A stretch of 23,476 bases of DNA from Sphaeroforma arctica JP610 (GCF_001186125.1 NW_014039841.1:1-23476), one strand, 5' to 3'; counted from the stretch's first letter, positions 9,611 to 19,713 are shown. Program-made: numbers and translations. The notes: a model not told the origin generated them from the sequence alone.

Positions 9611-10740
9611 GCTGATGCTTCCCCGCACCGATATGGATTGTATGTTAGAACTAGTTATATTTCCGTATAAGAGCGCGATAGCTAAATTATAACGAATAAA
9701 ACTATTCCCAACGATTTTAGTCTGGTTTACTCAGTGCTGTATAATACTATGATATATGCTATGTGGTGGTTGCGACAGTATAGTGTAGACACCTTGTACA
9801 GAATCTAGTACTTGAATTTATGTAGATAAGCCAACATAGCCTAGTAGAAATTAGGCTATAGACGCCTTGTGAAAAGCACTGACGTACCCCTCGATATATC
9901 AAACACGCGCTGGATTCACATTCATGTGATGCGTCAGGAAAGTGTTTTTATTGTTGATTTGAATACACGCGCGGGTATATGAAATATTTTATATAAAATG
10001 AACTTCATGTGCCAGGTCAAAATCAGCTGTTTAGGCTCATTTCTGTGGTGCGTTTAAAGTTTGAACTGTGTATTTAGTTTTTGCAAAGTTCAATATTGGC
10101 TGTTCGCATCGTCGGCATCGAATTCCAGATCCATTCGGTTCATTTTTATTTGGTATCTAGTGTTGTATGACTTCCAACTCTGCGTAGAGTCGTAGATACT
10201 CTCTCGGAGTAACGCTGCAGCAGTGCAACGTAAATTTAATATAAAATACTTTTCTTGATTTACTCAATAGTCCCTCAAGAGTGCCTTTTGCGTTAAAAAG
10301 TGAAACATTAGCTTCAACTTTGAACAAATATACGCGTTCAACGCTTATATCATAGAGGCGCTAATAGTTGCAACTATTGAGCCCTATGTAACGTTCAGTG
10401 TTTTAGTAGCTATTCCCGACATTGTTGATATTGTTTACGGTTGATGGGCACAATAAGACAATTTATTTACTGTCCAGCCTCTTTTTACCCGTAAACGTTC
10501 TAAAAAGCATGGCACTCTACGTATTATAGTCATATTGAGGGCTATGTAAATATGTGAATAAAAAGTTTATAAATCGAATAAATAGGCGTTTAAGACTTTA
10601 TGTACGTTACTTTTTAAAATTCAACCACTTTTTAACGGATTGAAGTTATGGAGCAGTCATCTCACATGAGTCACATCTGTAGACTGTAGAGTGCAATAAA
10701 TAAATAGAGAGATAGAGACTGCAACTATTCACTACAGTAT
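9611..10740. other. AT-rich intergenic region between divergent genes
   Basis: This lies between the 5' ends of the minus-strand membrane-protein gene and the plus-strand mitochondrial gene, so it should hold at least the promoter of the former. I see no long frame, conserved segment or clear core promoter motif. Confidence 0.5.
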
Positions 10741-10759
10741 TTACTATTTACTATTTAGC

Positions 10760-10930
10760 ATGCCCCAGCAGGCAGCTGGGCCTGGCAGCCCTGGCTGGCA
10801 GGCTCCGGCCCCTGGCTGCTCATAGCCTCGTATGTACACACATACATAAATACTCTCGTACTCTCGTCAGGGCCGCGGGCTGTCCGGGCGAGTCGCCCCA
10901 TAGACATAGAGCCTTAGAGGCCATAGCCAG
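10760..10930. other. GC-rich island in AT-rich intergenic DNA
   Basis: Positions 10763-10820 are dominated by CAGG/CTGG/GGCC words with partial self-complementarity (AGCAGG and CCTGGCTGCT ends). A second GC-rich patch (GGGCCGCGGGCTGTCCGGG) lies near 10869-10888. The two are linked by similar flanks (CATAGCC and TACATAAATAC with TCTCGTA or TTTCGTA). Function is unknown. Confidence 0.55.
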
Positions 10931-11503
10931 ATAAAAATCAAAAATATTTACATAAATACATACTTTCGTACAAGTATTGTATATTTTATAAATAGCCTCT
11001 CACTCCCCCCACAGGTATCAGAAAATATCACGGTTGACGGTTGCCCTTAATTTGTCATGATTTTTAGGTGAGCAATTAAGCATATTCCGGGTGCTACAAA
11101 TTCTTTAATCCGGGGACATGAATACATGTGAAATTTGCTACGGATACCGAACTTGGTGGTAGTCCATGCTGAATTATTTTTGATGACATGCAACAATAGT
11201 AAACATATTCATAGTTTCAAACTCACTCCATAAATAGCGGTAAATATGTACTGCGCACATATGTACACGGGATCGACAACAATACAACAATGTAAATAAA
11301 ATTAAAATCAATAACGGTGTGAAGATTAGAAATACATTTTTTAACGATACACGCAGATAGTCATAGAGCTTAATGATCTGCGTGGTCATGGAATAGGCAT
11401 GCAAGTCCAGCGGTAAACATTTACAACCCCTATATTAGATTACAATTGTAGCTCTAAATATATATATATATATATATAGCCGGCAATCGTCTACTTTCTC
11501 AAA
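10931..11503. other. AT-rich upstream region of the mitochondrial repeat-protein gene
   Basis: This holds the presumed promoter and 5' leader of the gene starting at 11504, including a (TA)n tract at 11459-11478 just upstream of the ATG. A 76-codon hydrophobic frame on the minus strand (11174-11404) has no supporting evidence. Confidence 0.4.
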
Positions 11504-12023
11504 ATGCAGAGTTGCAGAAACCTTCGGTTCGGCCTTATGGTCCGAAGCTTAGGCAGCACTGTGCAGAAGCGCGCGATTATAAAGCAAGCTTCATCAATTA
11601 AAAACTGTACATGTATACTGAGCACGTCGCGAGATGCGCTTTATAATGACTGGACGCAAATATCCAACCGTAGGTGGTACAGCACGTCTAGTGGGGTATG
11701 CTTACATGTATACGAGATTTCGTTTGAATATATATATATTTATATATATANNNNNNNNNNNNNNNNNNNNAAAATATATATACGTGTGTGGGTGTCTATC
11801 TCTATGTCTGTGCAACATGTATTATATATATGTATATGTACATATGTGTGTGTGCGTGTGTGTATATGTATATATATATCTGTTTCCTAGCTTTCGTGTC
11901 TTCCTGTTTCCTTGTAGTGGAAACGAATTGCGAATATATATATATATATATATATATACGTATATATATGTGTGTGTGTTTATGTCTGTGTTTGCATTAT
12001 GTATTATGTATTATGTATATACG

Positions 12024-12054
<31 letters not shown>

Positions 12055-15000
12055 TATACTAATGCTTATTTGTGTGTGTATGTATGTATGTTTGTTGTGT
12101 ATGCATATATCTGCGTGTGTATGTATATATATATATTCATTTTGTTCGTTTGATTGTTTATTTATTTGCACGTATGTGTGTCTGTGTCAGTGTATGTGTG
12201 AGTTTATTAGTATAAGTATATTTTATATGTGTATGTAGCTATGTATATATATCTGTATATATATATATATATATGTACGTGTGTGTGTGTGTGTGTTTGC
12301 ATGTGTCTATATATATATATATTTATATATTTTTATATATTTGTAATATTTCTATATATATCTGTATGATATGTATAATGTATAGTTCTAGGTATATGTA
12401 CATCTGTATGTGTATGTATAGCTCTTAGTATATATGTTATATAATCTCTGATCATGATTTAATGTGTACCGCACCCTCACAGGACGATGAACTATCGAAA
12501 CTAAATCTCTCAAAAGACAAGCAGAAAGTTTTAGATAAGTTCACAGGGAAAAAGAAAAGTAATTTCGAAGCCGAGGTGATCTCCGGTGAACAGTTGCAGT
12601 CCAGTACCAGTTCGCCAACCTCAGAATCCGAGTCTGAATCAATCCCCTTACTAAGCGTGGACGATGTCATAGACTACGTAGAACAACAGACACCCGAATT
12701 CCAGCTGTACCTGGATGGAGCGCACTATGAAGGGGATAGGAAGAGTGTGACGAGTATCTTAAACTTCTTGAAGAAGCAGCAGTTGCTTGCAGTCGGTGAG
12801 GTGACTTCTGGCTCTGAGTCTGGCTTCGAGGAGATCGCCTGGACTCCTGTAGTATGTCCAAGTCGTGTTTGCGGCTGTCCAAACACTCCTCACAACATAT
12901 ATTGTATACTGTACTACAACATATTATATATTGTACTACAACATATATAATGTATTACAACATACTTATTCTGGACGCGTGCTGTATGTGTACGTTGATT
13001 ATAGTGCCCCTGTAGATAATCTGTTCATCAAAGTGTAATGCACTGTGGCACTATCATCTTTTTATTTTGTTTTTTGAATGCTGCTACTGTTGTGTCGCTA
13101 TTGCGTTCTGATCAGAACTATCCTTCCATCGCCCCTCTGTACTATGTTTTCCTTCCAATTGTCTTTTGTCATCTCATGAAATTATTTGGTGATTTTTTTT
13201 ATGATGTTTCTCTCATCGCCTATTTTTTGGCCTACTTTTATTTCAAGCTAGGCCGCTTCGTACTGTTTTCTTTCCTTTCTACACCCTCTGGAATTTTTGA
13301 AATGTTATATAAATCATCTGGAATGTTATATAAATCATCTGGAATATTATATAAATCATCTGGAATGTTATATAAATCATCTGGAATATTATATAAATCA
13401 TCTGGAATGTTATATAAGTCATCTGGAATGTTATATAAATCATCTGGAGTGTTATATAAATCATCTGGAATGTAATATAATTCACTTCGCCTGCCGTTTC
13501 CTGCTGCTTCAGTGTGACCTTATCTCCCAATGGATTACACTGGGCACGTCTAGGACATGTTTCTCCTCTTTAGGTACACTAAATGCCGCTTCCTCTCGTT
13601 TTTGTTTATAGACGATCAAAGAGAATGTGCGCGCGAATAACAAAAATTTTGTGAAGTTCCTTGTGACCGAGGGATACGAGGGCGATCCCAAGGATTTGAA
13701 GTCTGTCACCGAGTTCTTCCGACGCTCCAATCTGATGGAGTCAAGTATGTCACAGATCACAACAGAAAGAAACATGGTCTCTTCGGTTTGTATTGATGGA
13801 TGTGTTTCTTGGCACCTGGACTTATTAAACGCTACACTGACTGCCGGGAGTGGTTTTCATAACCAGCTTCTCAGTACGGTGTGGTAGATTATGGTCGCCA
13901 CAAAGAGCTTAAACGTTAGGTATTCAAGTATTTCTAGTTTCTTGATTGATTTTATATATAGCCCAATTCTGTCTGATGGTGATGGCTGAATCAATACCTA
14001 CAGCCGTTGACGATCAAGACGTGTTCACCGAGTCGTACGTGCGTCAGTTAATTGAGGAGAAGAACAAGGACCTGACTGATTTTCTCAGCAAGAAGGGGTA
14101 CAAGGGCCAAATCCGGCACTCCAATCGAGTGGTTGAATTCATGCGCTCCAAGCAACTGATTGTCCCCAGCGATGACGAGCACGAGGAGCCCAGTACGTGA
14201 ATTGGATATTACAATGACTGTATAGTCTGTATATACAGATATGTGTGGATAAATATTTATGTATATATCTGCTTGTATTTGTCTGCTTTTGTGCGTGTGT
14301 GTTTGTGTGTGTATCTATTAAATTTATAGATATATACTATATATATATATATGTAAGTCTGTGTCTGTGTCTCTGTGTGATTAGACGGATACCCGTTTAT
14401 GTCTGTAGGCTTCGATAACTTGAATCGCCCAAAGTGCCGTGCACAAAGCCACATACTTGACCTGACCGGCATGCCGATATACATGCTCTCTCTCTCCATC
14501 CATACATGTCTATCACGCACTTAATTGAACTATTCTCTCTCTCTCTCTCTCTCTCCATCCATCCATACATGTCTATCACGCACTTAATTGAACTATCCAT
14601 CAAGTAGCTCGTGATCTTCGTATCTCAAGCGATGTCCCCTACGCAGCACCGCCTGTGATAATGTAGATAGACATGTACGAGCAAGTAAAGTTTTTGTTAA
14701 CAGATCGCACCCCTTGTTTTTTTAGACGATCTTACACCACTCAATATATTGCGATGAGTTTGTGTGTCCGCATATATGCCCCAGTTTATCGCCAAGCCAT
14801 CAGGCAACCCCGACGTCTTGGTCTAATAAAATGTGTTCATTCATATATGTCACCCACTATGCAGAACGCTGTGCACAACTCTCCCGAAGTACACACTCTT
14901 TATTTATTTATATCCATGTGTATGTATCACTAACTAGTATGCTAATACTTCATGAGCACTCGTATATATATATATATACCACTAACTAGTAAGGTATGCA

Positions 15001-18000
15001 CCGTAGACACTCGTGTATACACACCACTTACTAGTGTACATATGCAATATAGGCACGTACATACGTGCACCAATTATCAGTATACTATGTAGAGTAGACA
15101 CTCACATATATACACTACTAATCCGTATACTGTTCTGCATAGACACTTTACTAACCTGTATGCTATGCAGTATAGGCACTCGCATATATACACCACTATT
15201 CATTATACTACACATTAAAGGAAATAGACGCTCGGTCGTATGCACAACTAACTAGTACATCCTTCACGCACAGACGCTTCCGACATTGCTATTTCCGAGG
15301 AGCAGGCTAAGAAGCAGGCTGATTACCTCATATCGACCAATGAACTCCTGGACTATATGGGCGACCCCGATTTCAAGGCCTATCTCAAAGAAGAGCTTGA
15401 CTTCGAGGGTGATGTGGAGAGCTTTGATGAAGTGGCCGAATTTTTGGACCAAGAGCATGGTGCATTGGTAATGTCTACTAGTATAGGGGAAGTCGAGGAA
15501 GCACAGTATGAACCCGAGTCCGACCCGGAAAACCCTATTTTGGGGGGCATTGATCCGAAGACTTTCTTCGAGGATAAGCATGACATGTGGAAGGACGAAT
15601 TCCCTGCGGTGGTATGACTTACTACTAATCATGTGTTAGTTGATGTATATATGTATAGGTCATGTGTAGTTGATGTATATATGTATAGGTATGGTCGTTT
15701 TCACGTACATTCTTTTATATATATATGTGTGTGTGAGTGTGTAAATCGATTCTAACATGTAATGTTTTACCTTACCCTTCCGACAAGGCTTCAAAGCGTA
15801 GTCCACCTATCTAGAACCCCGATATGGATATATATAGTAATGGCCGCAAGTGCCACCTTCTCCCATCCTCACACAGTGCCTTATCTGCCGCGCTGTTGGC
15901 GACCATATGACATTCGATTGCCCCGCGCCGACGCTCCAAGACTACCTCAAAAAGGATCACCGTGACATAGACTCGGACCATAGCTTGCCTACAGTGTTGG
16001 ACGCCGCAGACTTAACTCGCCGTACACGCAGTAGTAGGTACATCAATGAACCACCCAGCGGTGTGTATATGGGAGGTGTTCCTAAGAGAGCCCCATATAA
16101 GATGTACCTCGATACGGCCGAGGAGTCGAACGCGGAATCTGAGACAGATTCGGAATGGGAGGTGTGTATTGAACGTCTGATCGTATCTGCGGTTGCGAGC
16201 TCGTGGGAGTGGTTACCGAAGTGTGTTGTATCTCTTTTAACCCACAACTGCTTTTGCTCTGATATTAGCTGAGTACGTTTATCTGATTGTCATCAGTACG
16301 CCGCTGTATGTTCATACATACGAAGCAAACACATGCGTCAAATGAATAACGTTCATTGGCAAGCAATATTCGTGTATATTGTTTGTATTTTTATTTATTA
16401 ATAAGGACATGTATTTATATGCATATCTGTATTTGTAATTTTTTAAACTATACTAGCATATATATCTGTATTTGGATATCTGTGTCTATATACGTATTTA
16501 TATATATATATATATCCTTATGTATGGAATTGTGTGTATTTTTTTCGTACGTGTACTTCGCATACATTGCCTGTGTATCTGAATATACCTTTTAATTCTT
16601 CATAATTCCGCACATTAATGTATCATACGCATCCATGTGTGTGTGCAAACTTGCACACAGCTGGGCAAATAAATATGTAGTTCGTGTATTCATACGTGAC
16701 CCTATACTGCCTACCCACTCATTAACGTATCTATCTGCCATTTTGTGTTTTTCTCCACGGGTAGTACATGTTTATATCTGTTCGATCTGTTCGATCATGA
16801 TCATAATCTCTCAGACAGCACAATATAGTGAAATTATATTCACAAAATAATGAATATATATTATATCTTAAACACCACAGAAAATGACTAGCCCCGACTA
16901 CTTCGTTGGTGACGACAAAGGCAACAACTCTTCCTCCGACTACACAGTCTCCGAGTCAGAAGACGACAGTATAGAGATCGGCGAGCAGGACTTCGAGTAT
17001 CTGAGCAGCAGTGATAGTGACAGCGGGTCTGTGAAGTCAAGCAAGAAGGTGACCAAGGAAGAGAGTGCAGCAGATGTCACAGCGGCGGCTGAAGCTACAG
17101 CTACGGTTACAGACACACCCGAGCCCGTGCAAGCAGACGCGTACGCGGAGAACCAGGAGGATGTTGCACAGCAGGCTGCCAGTGAGCAGTTGGAAAGTTC
17201 GGTACAACTGGAAGGGGACTCGGGTGCGGACAGTGAGGATGCCAATGGTGTCGCCCCGGGCGCTGGGCCGGGCTCGCGGAATGCGAAGGATGCGAAGGAT
17301 GAACGGGGATGGGGTGCGGGTACGATCTTGATTTTTGTGTCAATATGTGTTTAATTACAGCGTGTGTGTGTATGTTTATATATATATGTGTATGTGTGTG
17401 CGGGAAAGTGTTGAAAAGCGGAAATGAAATTTGCCGGTGTCTAGTATTTGCGTCAGATATCAAGTCAAAAAGCGCCCGAGTATATTGTGGCACTCCAAGG
17501 AAGTATGCGTGTAGCTTTACTCATCCAACCACCCAAAAACATGGATATCTTTCTATAGTTCGGCTATGATCTGATTCTTCTAACACCCCCACTGTCATCT
17601 TTGCAAGCAGAGGTGCCGGTCAGCACTGATGATGACGCGTATTCTGCCTGGGAAGAAAGCATGGATGAGAAGGAAGCGCGTAATCGCCTGCAGTTTGCCA
17701 CCATGCAGAGGGACGAGTTTATCAAATACTTTAACTGGCTGGAGCAAGGCGGAGACGTGACACAGATCATCAATCCCAGTGTGAAGCGACACTACCTGAA
17801 GGTTAGTGAAGGCAATGCTACATTCGTGGTTTGTGTGCATGATGGTTTAAGTAGGGATCTCAGGACCTACGTGTCTATCTACGAGCTATGTGATTGGCAA
17901 GGTGTGCGACCCACAATGTCAGTCGCTGTGTAAGGAAGCATTTCTTCTTGGAGTTGCGTCTGTAGACTCGTGCAGCTCTATTACACACGGTTCTTCAGTA

Positions 18001-18489
18001 GATAAGTACATATCTACCGTGTATGCTAGAATTAGCGATGCTGTATCCCTGTCCCTTCACCACTATTCACGGCAGTCGGTAAGTAGTATGTCCCAAGAAA
18101 TTCATGTGTACAACTGTGTATGTGTGCTAGTGCGTCGGATATGTTGGTATGAATCATTCAATTGCAGACTGTTAACTGTGTTACTTCCAACAATGCTCGC
18201 CTATTCCGAGCATTGCGTCCAGAACCGCGTGGGAAGGTTGTGTGTTTTTTACGATGTTAGTTTACTACCCTAAATACCTTTTACGGCATCATCGGTCATC
18301 ATATTATACCCTCTCTATTCACTGCAGTAGCGCCCAATCAATTCGAATAACTGACATCTTCTTGAAACACCCCTTTTCCGTGTTGTTACGCAGAGTCTAC
18401 GAATGACTGGTGAGGTGCCTATGCGCAAGAAACCCACAGCCAACATAGACGAAAGAAAGCGAGCCATGGCAGCCTCCTTCGATCTTTAA
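11504..18489 (+). CDS. Mitochondrially targeted protein with four exon-coded repeats and an eIF3g-like zinc knuckle
   Basis: Nine exons join in frame to 757 residues: 11504-11695, 12483-12851, 13612-13744, 13962-14192, 15274-15611, 15877-16161, 16881-17319, 17611-17801, 18394-18489. Donors are GTATGC, GTATGT, GTATGT, GTACGT, GTATGA, GTGTGT, GTACGA and GTTAGT; all acceptors end AG. Residues 1-64 are an Arg-rich presequence with no acid before D44 and a likely R-W-Y/S cleavage site (57-60). Repeats lie at about 123-168, 189-231, 255-300 and 330-374, each with an F-x2-[FY]-L helix, a YEGD-like turn and a closing [VI]-x-[EN]-F motif. C422, C425, H431 and C436 form a zinc knuckle. Acidic Ser-rich linkers fill 104-118, 504-516 and 517-660. 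The exon at 17611 holds a weak fifth repeat; the tail is basic, ending ASFDL. I do not recognise the family. A role with mitochondrial RNA or ribosomes is only a guess from the knuckle. Exon 4 could instead start at 14004 and exon 7 end at 17313, both in phase. Confidence 0.8.
11696..12482 (+). other. Intron 1 of the mitochondrial repeat-protein gene, microsatellite-rich
   Basis: It runs from GTATGC to CACAG. It is mostly TA, TATG and TGTG simple sequence, and contains the N run. The open frames of TATA-encoded Tyr/Ile here are artefacts of the simple sequence. Confidence 0.8.
11751..11770. other. Assembly gap (20 N)
   Basis: Twenty consecutive N lie between two TA-rich tracts. The true length and content are unknown; it falls within intron 1, so the coding sequence is probably unaffected. 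Confidence 0.99.
12657..12794 (+). other. Repeat 1 of the mitochondrial repeat protein (exon 2)
   Basis: Residues 123-168. Key segments are VDDVIDYV, PEFQLYL, HYEGDRKSV and ILNFLKKQQLL. It aligns to repeats 2 and 3 without gaps from the F-x2-Y-L motif to the closing F-L. Confidence 0.8.
12852..13611 (+). other. Intron 2 of the mitochondrial repeat-protein gene
   Basis: It runs from GTATGT to TATAG between phase-0 exons. The centre is T-rich and carries the 21-bp array. A 145-codon forward frame inside is produced by T-rich and repeat DNA and is not considered coding. Confidence 0.75.
13298..13478 (+). repeat. 21-bp tandem array, about nine copies
   Basis: The unit has the form ATGTTATATAAATCATCTGGA, given here as the two parts ATGTTATATAAA and TCATCTGGA. 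It repeats with few changes (ATG/ATA/GTG at one position). The period is divisible by three, so the same peptide frame is kept on each strand, but the array lies within intron 2. Confidence 0.95.
13615..13743 (+). other. Repeat 2 of the mitochondrial repeat protein (exon 3)
   Basis: Residues 189-231 fill nearly the whole exon. Key segments are KNFVKFL, GYEGDPKDL and VTEFFRRSNL. Confidence 0.85.
14030..14167 (+). other. Repeat 3 of the mitochondrial repeat protein (exon 4)
   Basis: Residues 255-300. Key segments are YVRQLIEEKNKDLTDFL, GYKGQIRHS and VVEFMRSKQL. The GD of the turn is GQ here. Confidence 0.85.
14485..14597 (+). repeat. Two-copy direct repeat with (CT)n heads
   Basis: Each copy is a (CT)n run followed by CCATCCATACATGTC and then TATCACGCACTTAATTGAAC. 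The copies are offset by 64 bp. The second has a longer CT run and one extra CCAT. Confidence 0.9.
14926..15255 (+). repeat. Degenerate ~46-bp tandem array
   Basis: Seven blocks share TAGRCACTCGYATATA and CACTAACTAGTATAC-like words, with block starts near 14951, 15003, 15049, 15093, 15138, 15173 and 15225. Spacing varies from 35 to 52 bp. It is an old, decayed minisatellite inside intron 4. Confidence 0.65.
15336..15470 (+). other. Repeat 4 of the mitochondrial repeat protein (exon 5)
   Basis: Residues 330-374. Key segments are NELLDYM, PDFKAYL, DFEGDVESF and VAEFLDQEH, with one extra residue before the turn compared with the other three. Confidence 0.8.
15638..15690 (+). repeat. Two-copy 31-bp direct repeat in intron 5
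   Basis: GTTGATGTATATATGTATAG occurs twice, about 31 bp apart, just after the exon 5 donor. Confidence 0.85.
15877..15924 (+). other. CCHC zinc knuckle of the mitochondrial repeat protein
   Basis: The exon opens directly on the first cysteine: CLICRAVGDHMTFDCP gives C-x2-C-x5-H-x4-C. The GDHxTxxCP part is the same as in the N-terminal zinc finger of translation factor eIF3g (CxICxGDHxTxxCP, from memory of the family), with one or two extra residues between the second Cys and GDH. Zinc binding is inferred. Confidence 0.65.
16162..16880 (+). other. Intron 6 of the mitochondrial repeat-protein gene
   Basis: It runs from GTGTGT to CCACAG, phase 0, AT-rich with a TA tract at 16501-16515. The next exon begins AAA ATG, so an independent start at 16884 for a separate acidic protein cannot be excluded; continuity is preferred because the phase and donor fit. 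Confidence 0.6.
17802..18393 (+). other. Intron 8 of the mitochondrial repeat-protein gene
   Basis: It runs from GTTAGT to ACGCAG, phase 0. No further exon in this 592-bp stretch could be supported. The terminal exon after it is short (31 codons plus stop) and basic. Confidence 0.65.
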
Positions 18490-19440
18490 CACGCACCCGC
18501 TGTGTTGAAAGACATACACCCCCGCGTTGCAAAGAAGGTGTCACGTTTTGCTGGCTATTGACACAGCCACGTATGGTGCTCAAGTGAAACATATACATGC
18601 TTAGCTGAGAGTGGCTTATGTATATTACTTCAAGCTATGAGTGCAGCGACTCAAAGAATCTAGCCTTTTTGCAAGGTTCGAGTTTTTGAAAGCAGGCGCA
18701 TCGGTGGAGGACCACAGAGGATGCTCCCTTTGTATCCTACGCTGCGGCCACGTGGACAAAAGTAAGAGCAGAGGTGTAGTGCATATAATATGTTGAATTC
18801 CAAATAAAGGTGTGAAGCGACTATAACGATAATAGTAGGATCAATACTGCAGGTGTGAGAAGAATGAATATATGGTACACATACGAACTTTTGAGGGCAC
18901 TCGCGACGTCCCATGTATGCTATGTTGGAGAAATGTGAGAGTCGACGTGAAGCGTACTGGTCGCTGTAAAGTCCGCTCTAATTCAAAGGTTACGATGAAT
19001 ACTGTATGTGCTGTTGGTTTCCAGGCGTCAGCCAACCTCGGATGTGATGTTATGAGTCTGTATGGTGGTAAATAACTGAGGACAATATTAGTGCTGAGAC
19101 AAACGTGAGCCGTCTTTGCGTCACGCAATGGACAGCAGCATCGTTGACCAAGATCTAAAACTACATATCATAGGTCCCATTGCGGTTCAGTGGTATGGCA
19201 TACGTTTCGTATGTAACGCATAATTCACACACAGACAAACTGTCAACCTTAACAACAGGAAAGGTATTGCCACTACATAATCTTCTGGAATACGTCAGAC
19301 AGACACGTGTTGACACTGATACCAGTTGAAATTTTCGTGATTTTTGTAAACAAAATCATAGCTTCCTAAAAAAAGTAAAAAGGCTAAAAAGACAAAACCA
19401 GTTTGGTACATAAATATTCATAGGACTTTCAAAAAAGAAA
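18490..19440. other. Intergenic stretch between the mitochondrial gene and the HSP70 upstream region
   Basis: This holds the 3' untranslated part of the preceding gene, with a possible AATAAA at 18803-18808, and otherwise no recognised gene. A 67-codon frame at 18872-19075 has no family resemblance. Confidence 0.45.
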
Positions 19441-19451
19441 TAGGTCACTTT

Positions 19452-19485
19452 TTCCCGAATAATGACATAATTATCGGGAATATTC
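19452..19485 (+). promoter_or_regulatory. Heat-shock element pair in an inverted repeat
   Basis: TTCCCGAA (19452-19459) has the TTCnnGAA form, and GAATATTC (19478-19485) has the GAAnnTTC form. The segment from TTCCCGAATAAT to ATTATCGGGAA is an inverted repeat with one extra base in the left arm. It lies about 610 bp before the HSP70 ATG. Confidence 0.6.
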
Positions 19486-19579
19486 TCCGGGAACAGCAGA
19501 ACATTCAACATATTTAGTCCTGTTTTTGTTTTTATTTTATTTTTTGTAATTTTGTTTTTTAAAAATAATAATTTAAAAA

Positions 19580-19590
19580 TATATATATAA
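19580..19590 (+). promoter_or_regulatory. Possible TATA element upstream of HSP70
   Basis: TATATATATAA follows an A/T-rich stretch. It could be the core promoter element or simply microsatellite DNA; no start site can be fixed from sequence. Confidence 0.3.
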
Positions 19591-19699
19591 GTGAAGTCAC
19601 TGAACAGTGAACACTAAACAGTCAGGCAAGTGGGAGGATTCGAGAATCTGTCCTAGATTCCAAAGTTTAAAAAAAGAAAAAAAAGCAAAATGTGCCTTC

Positions 19700-19713
19700 T
19701 TCTGGAAACAGAA
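19700..19713 (+). promoter_or_regulatory. Heat-shock element (TTCnnGAAnnnGAA)
   Basis: TTCTGGAAACAGAA holds one well-formed TTCnnGAA pair followed by a further GAA, one base out of strict 5-bp register. Confidence 0.5.

Larger units (their letters stand above)
14193..15273 (+). other. Intron 4 of the mitochondrial repeat-protein gene
   Basis: It runs from GTACGT to GCACAG, phase 1. It contains a (TA)n tract (14335-14352), a CT-rich direct duplication (14485-14532 and 14546-14597) and the degenerate ~46-bp array at 14926-15255. No coding segment was recognised. Confidence 0.75.

Noticed and set aside
9611-9628. Upstream extension of the membrane-protein frame to 9628
   Set aside because: It would begin with GTG; the first ATG at 9610 is the expected eukaryotic start.
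11174-11404. 76-codon minus-strand frame with one hydrophobic stretch
   Set aside because: It is short, in AT-rich DNA, with no family resemblance or splice context; hydrophobic runs are common by chance in such sequence.
11788-12238. Tyr/Ile/Cys-rich forward frames across the TA and TG tracts
   Set aside because: They are translation of microsatellites within intron 1 and partly run through the N gap.
13038-13475. 145-codon forward frame with hydrophobic start and SSGMLYK repeats
   Set aside because: It lies between two well-supported phase-0 exons; its content comes from T-rich intron sequence plus the 21-bp array.
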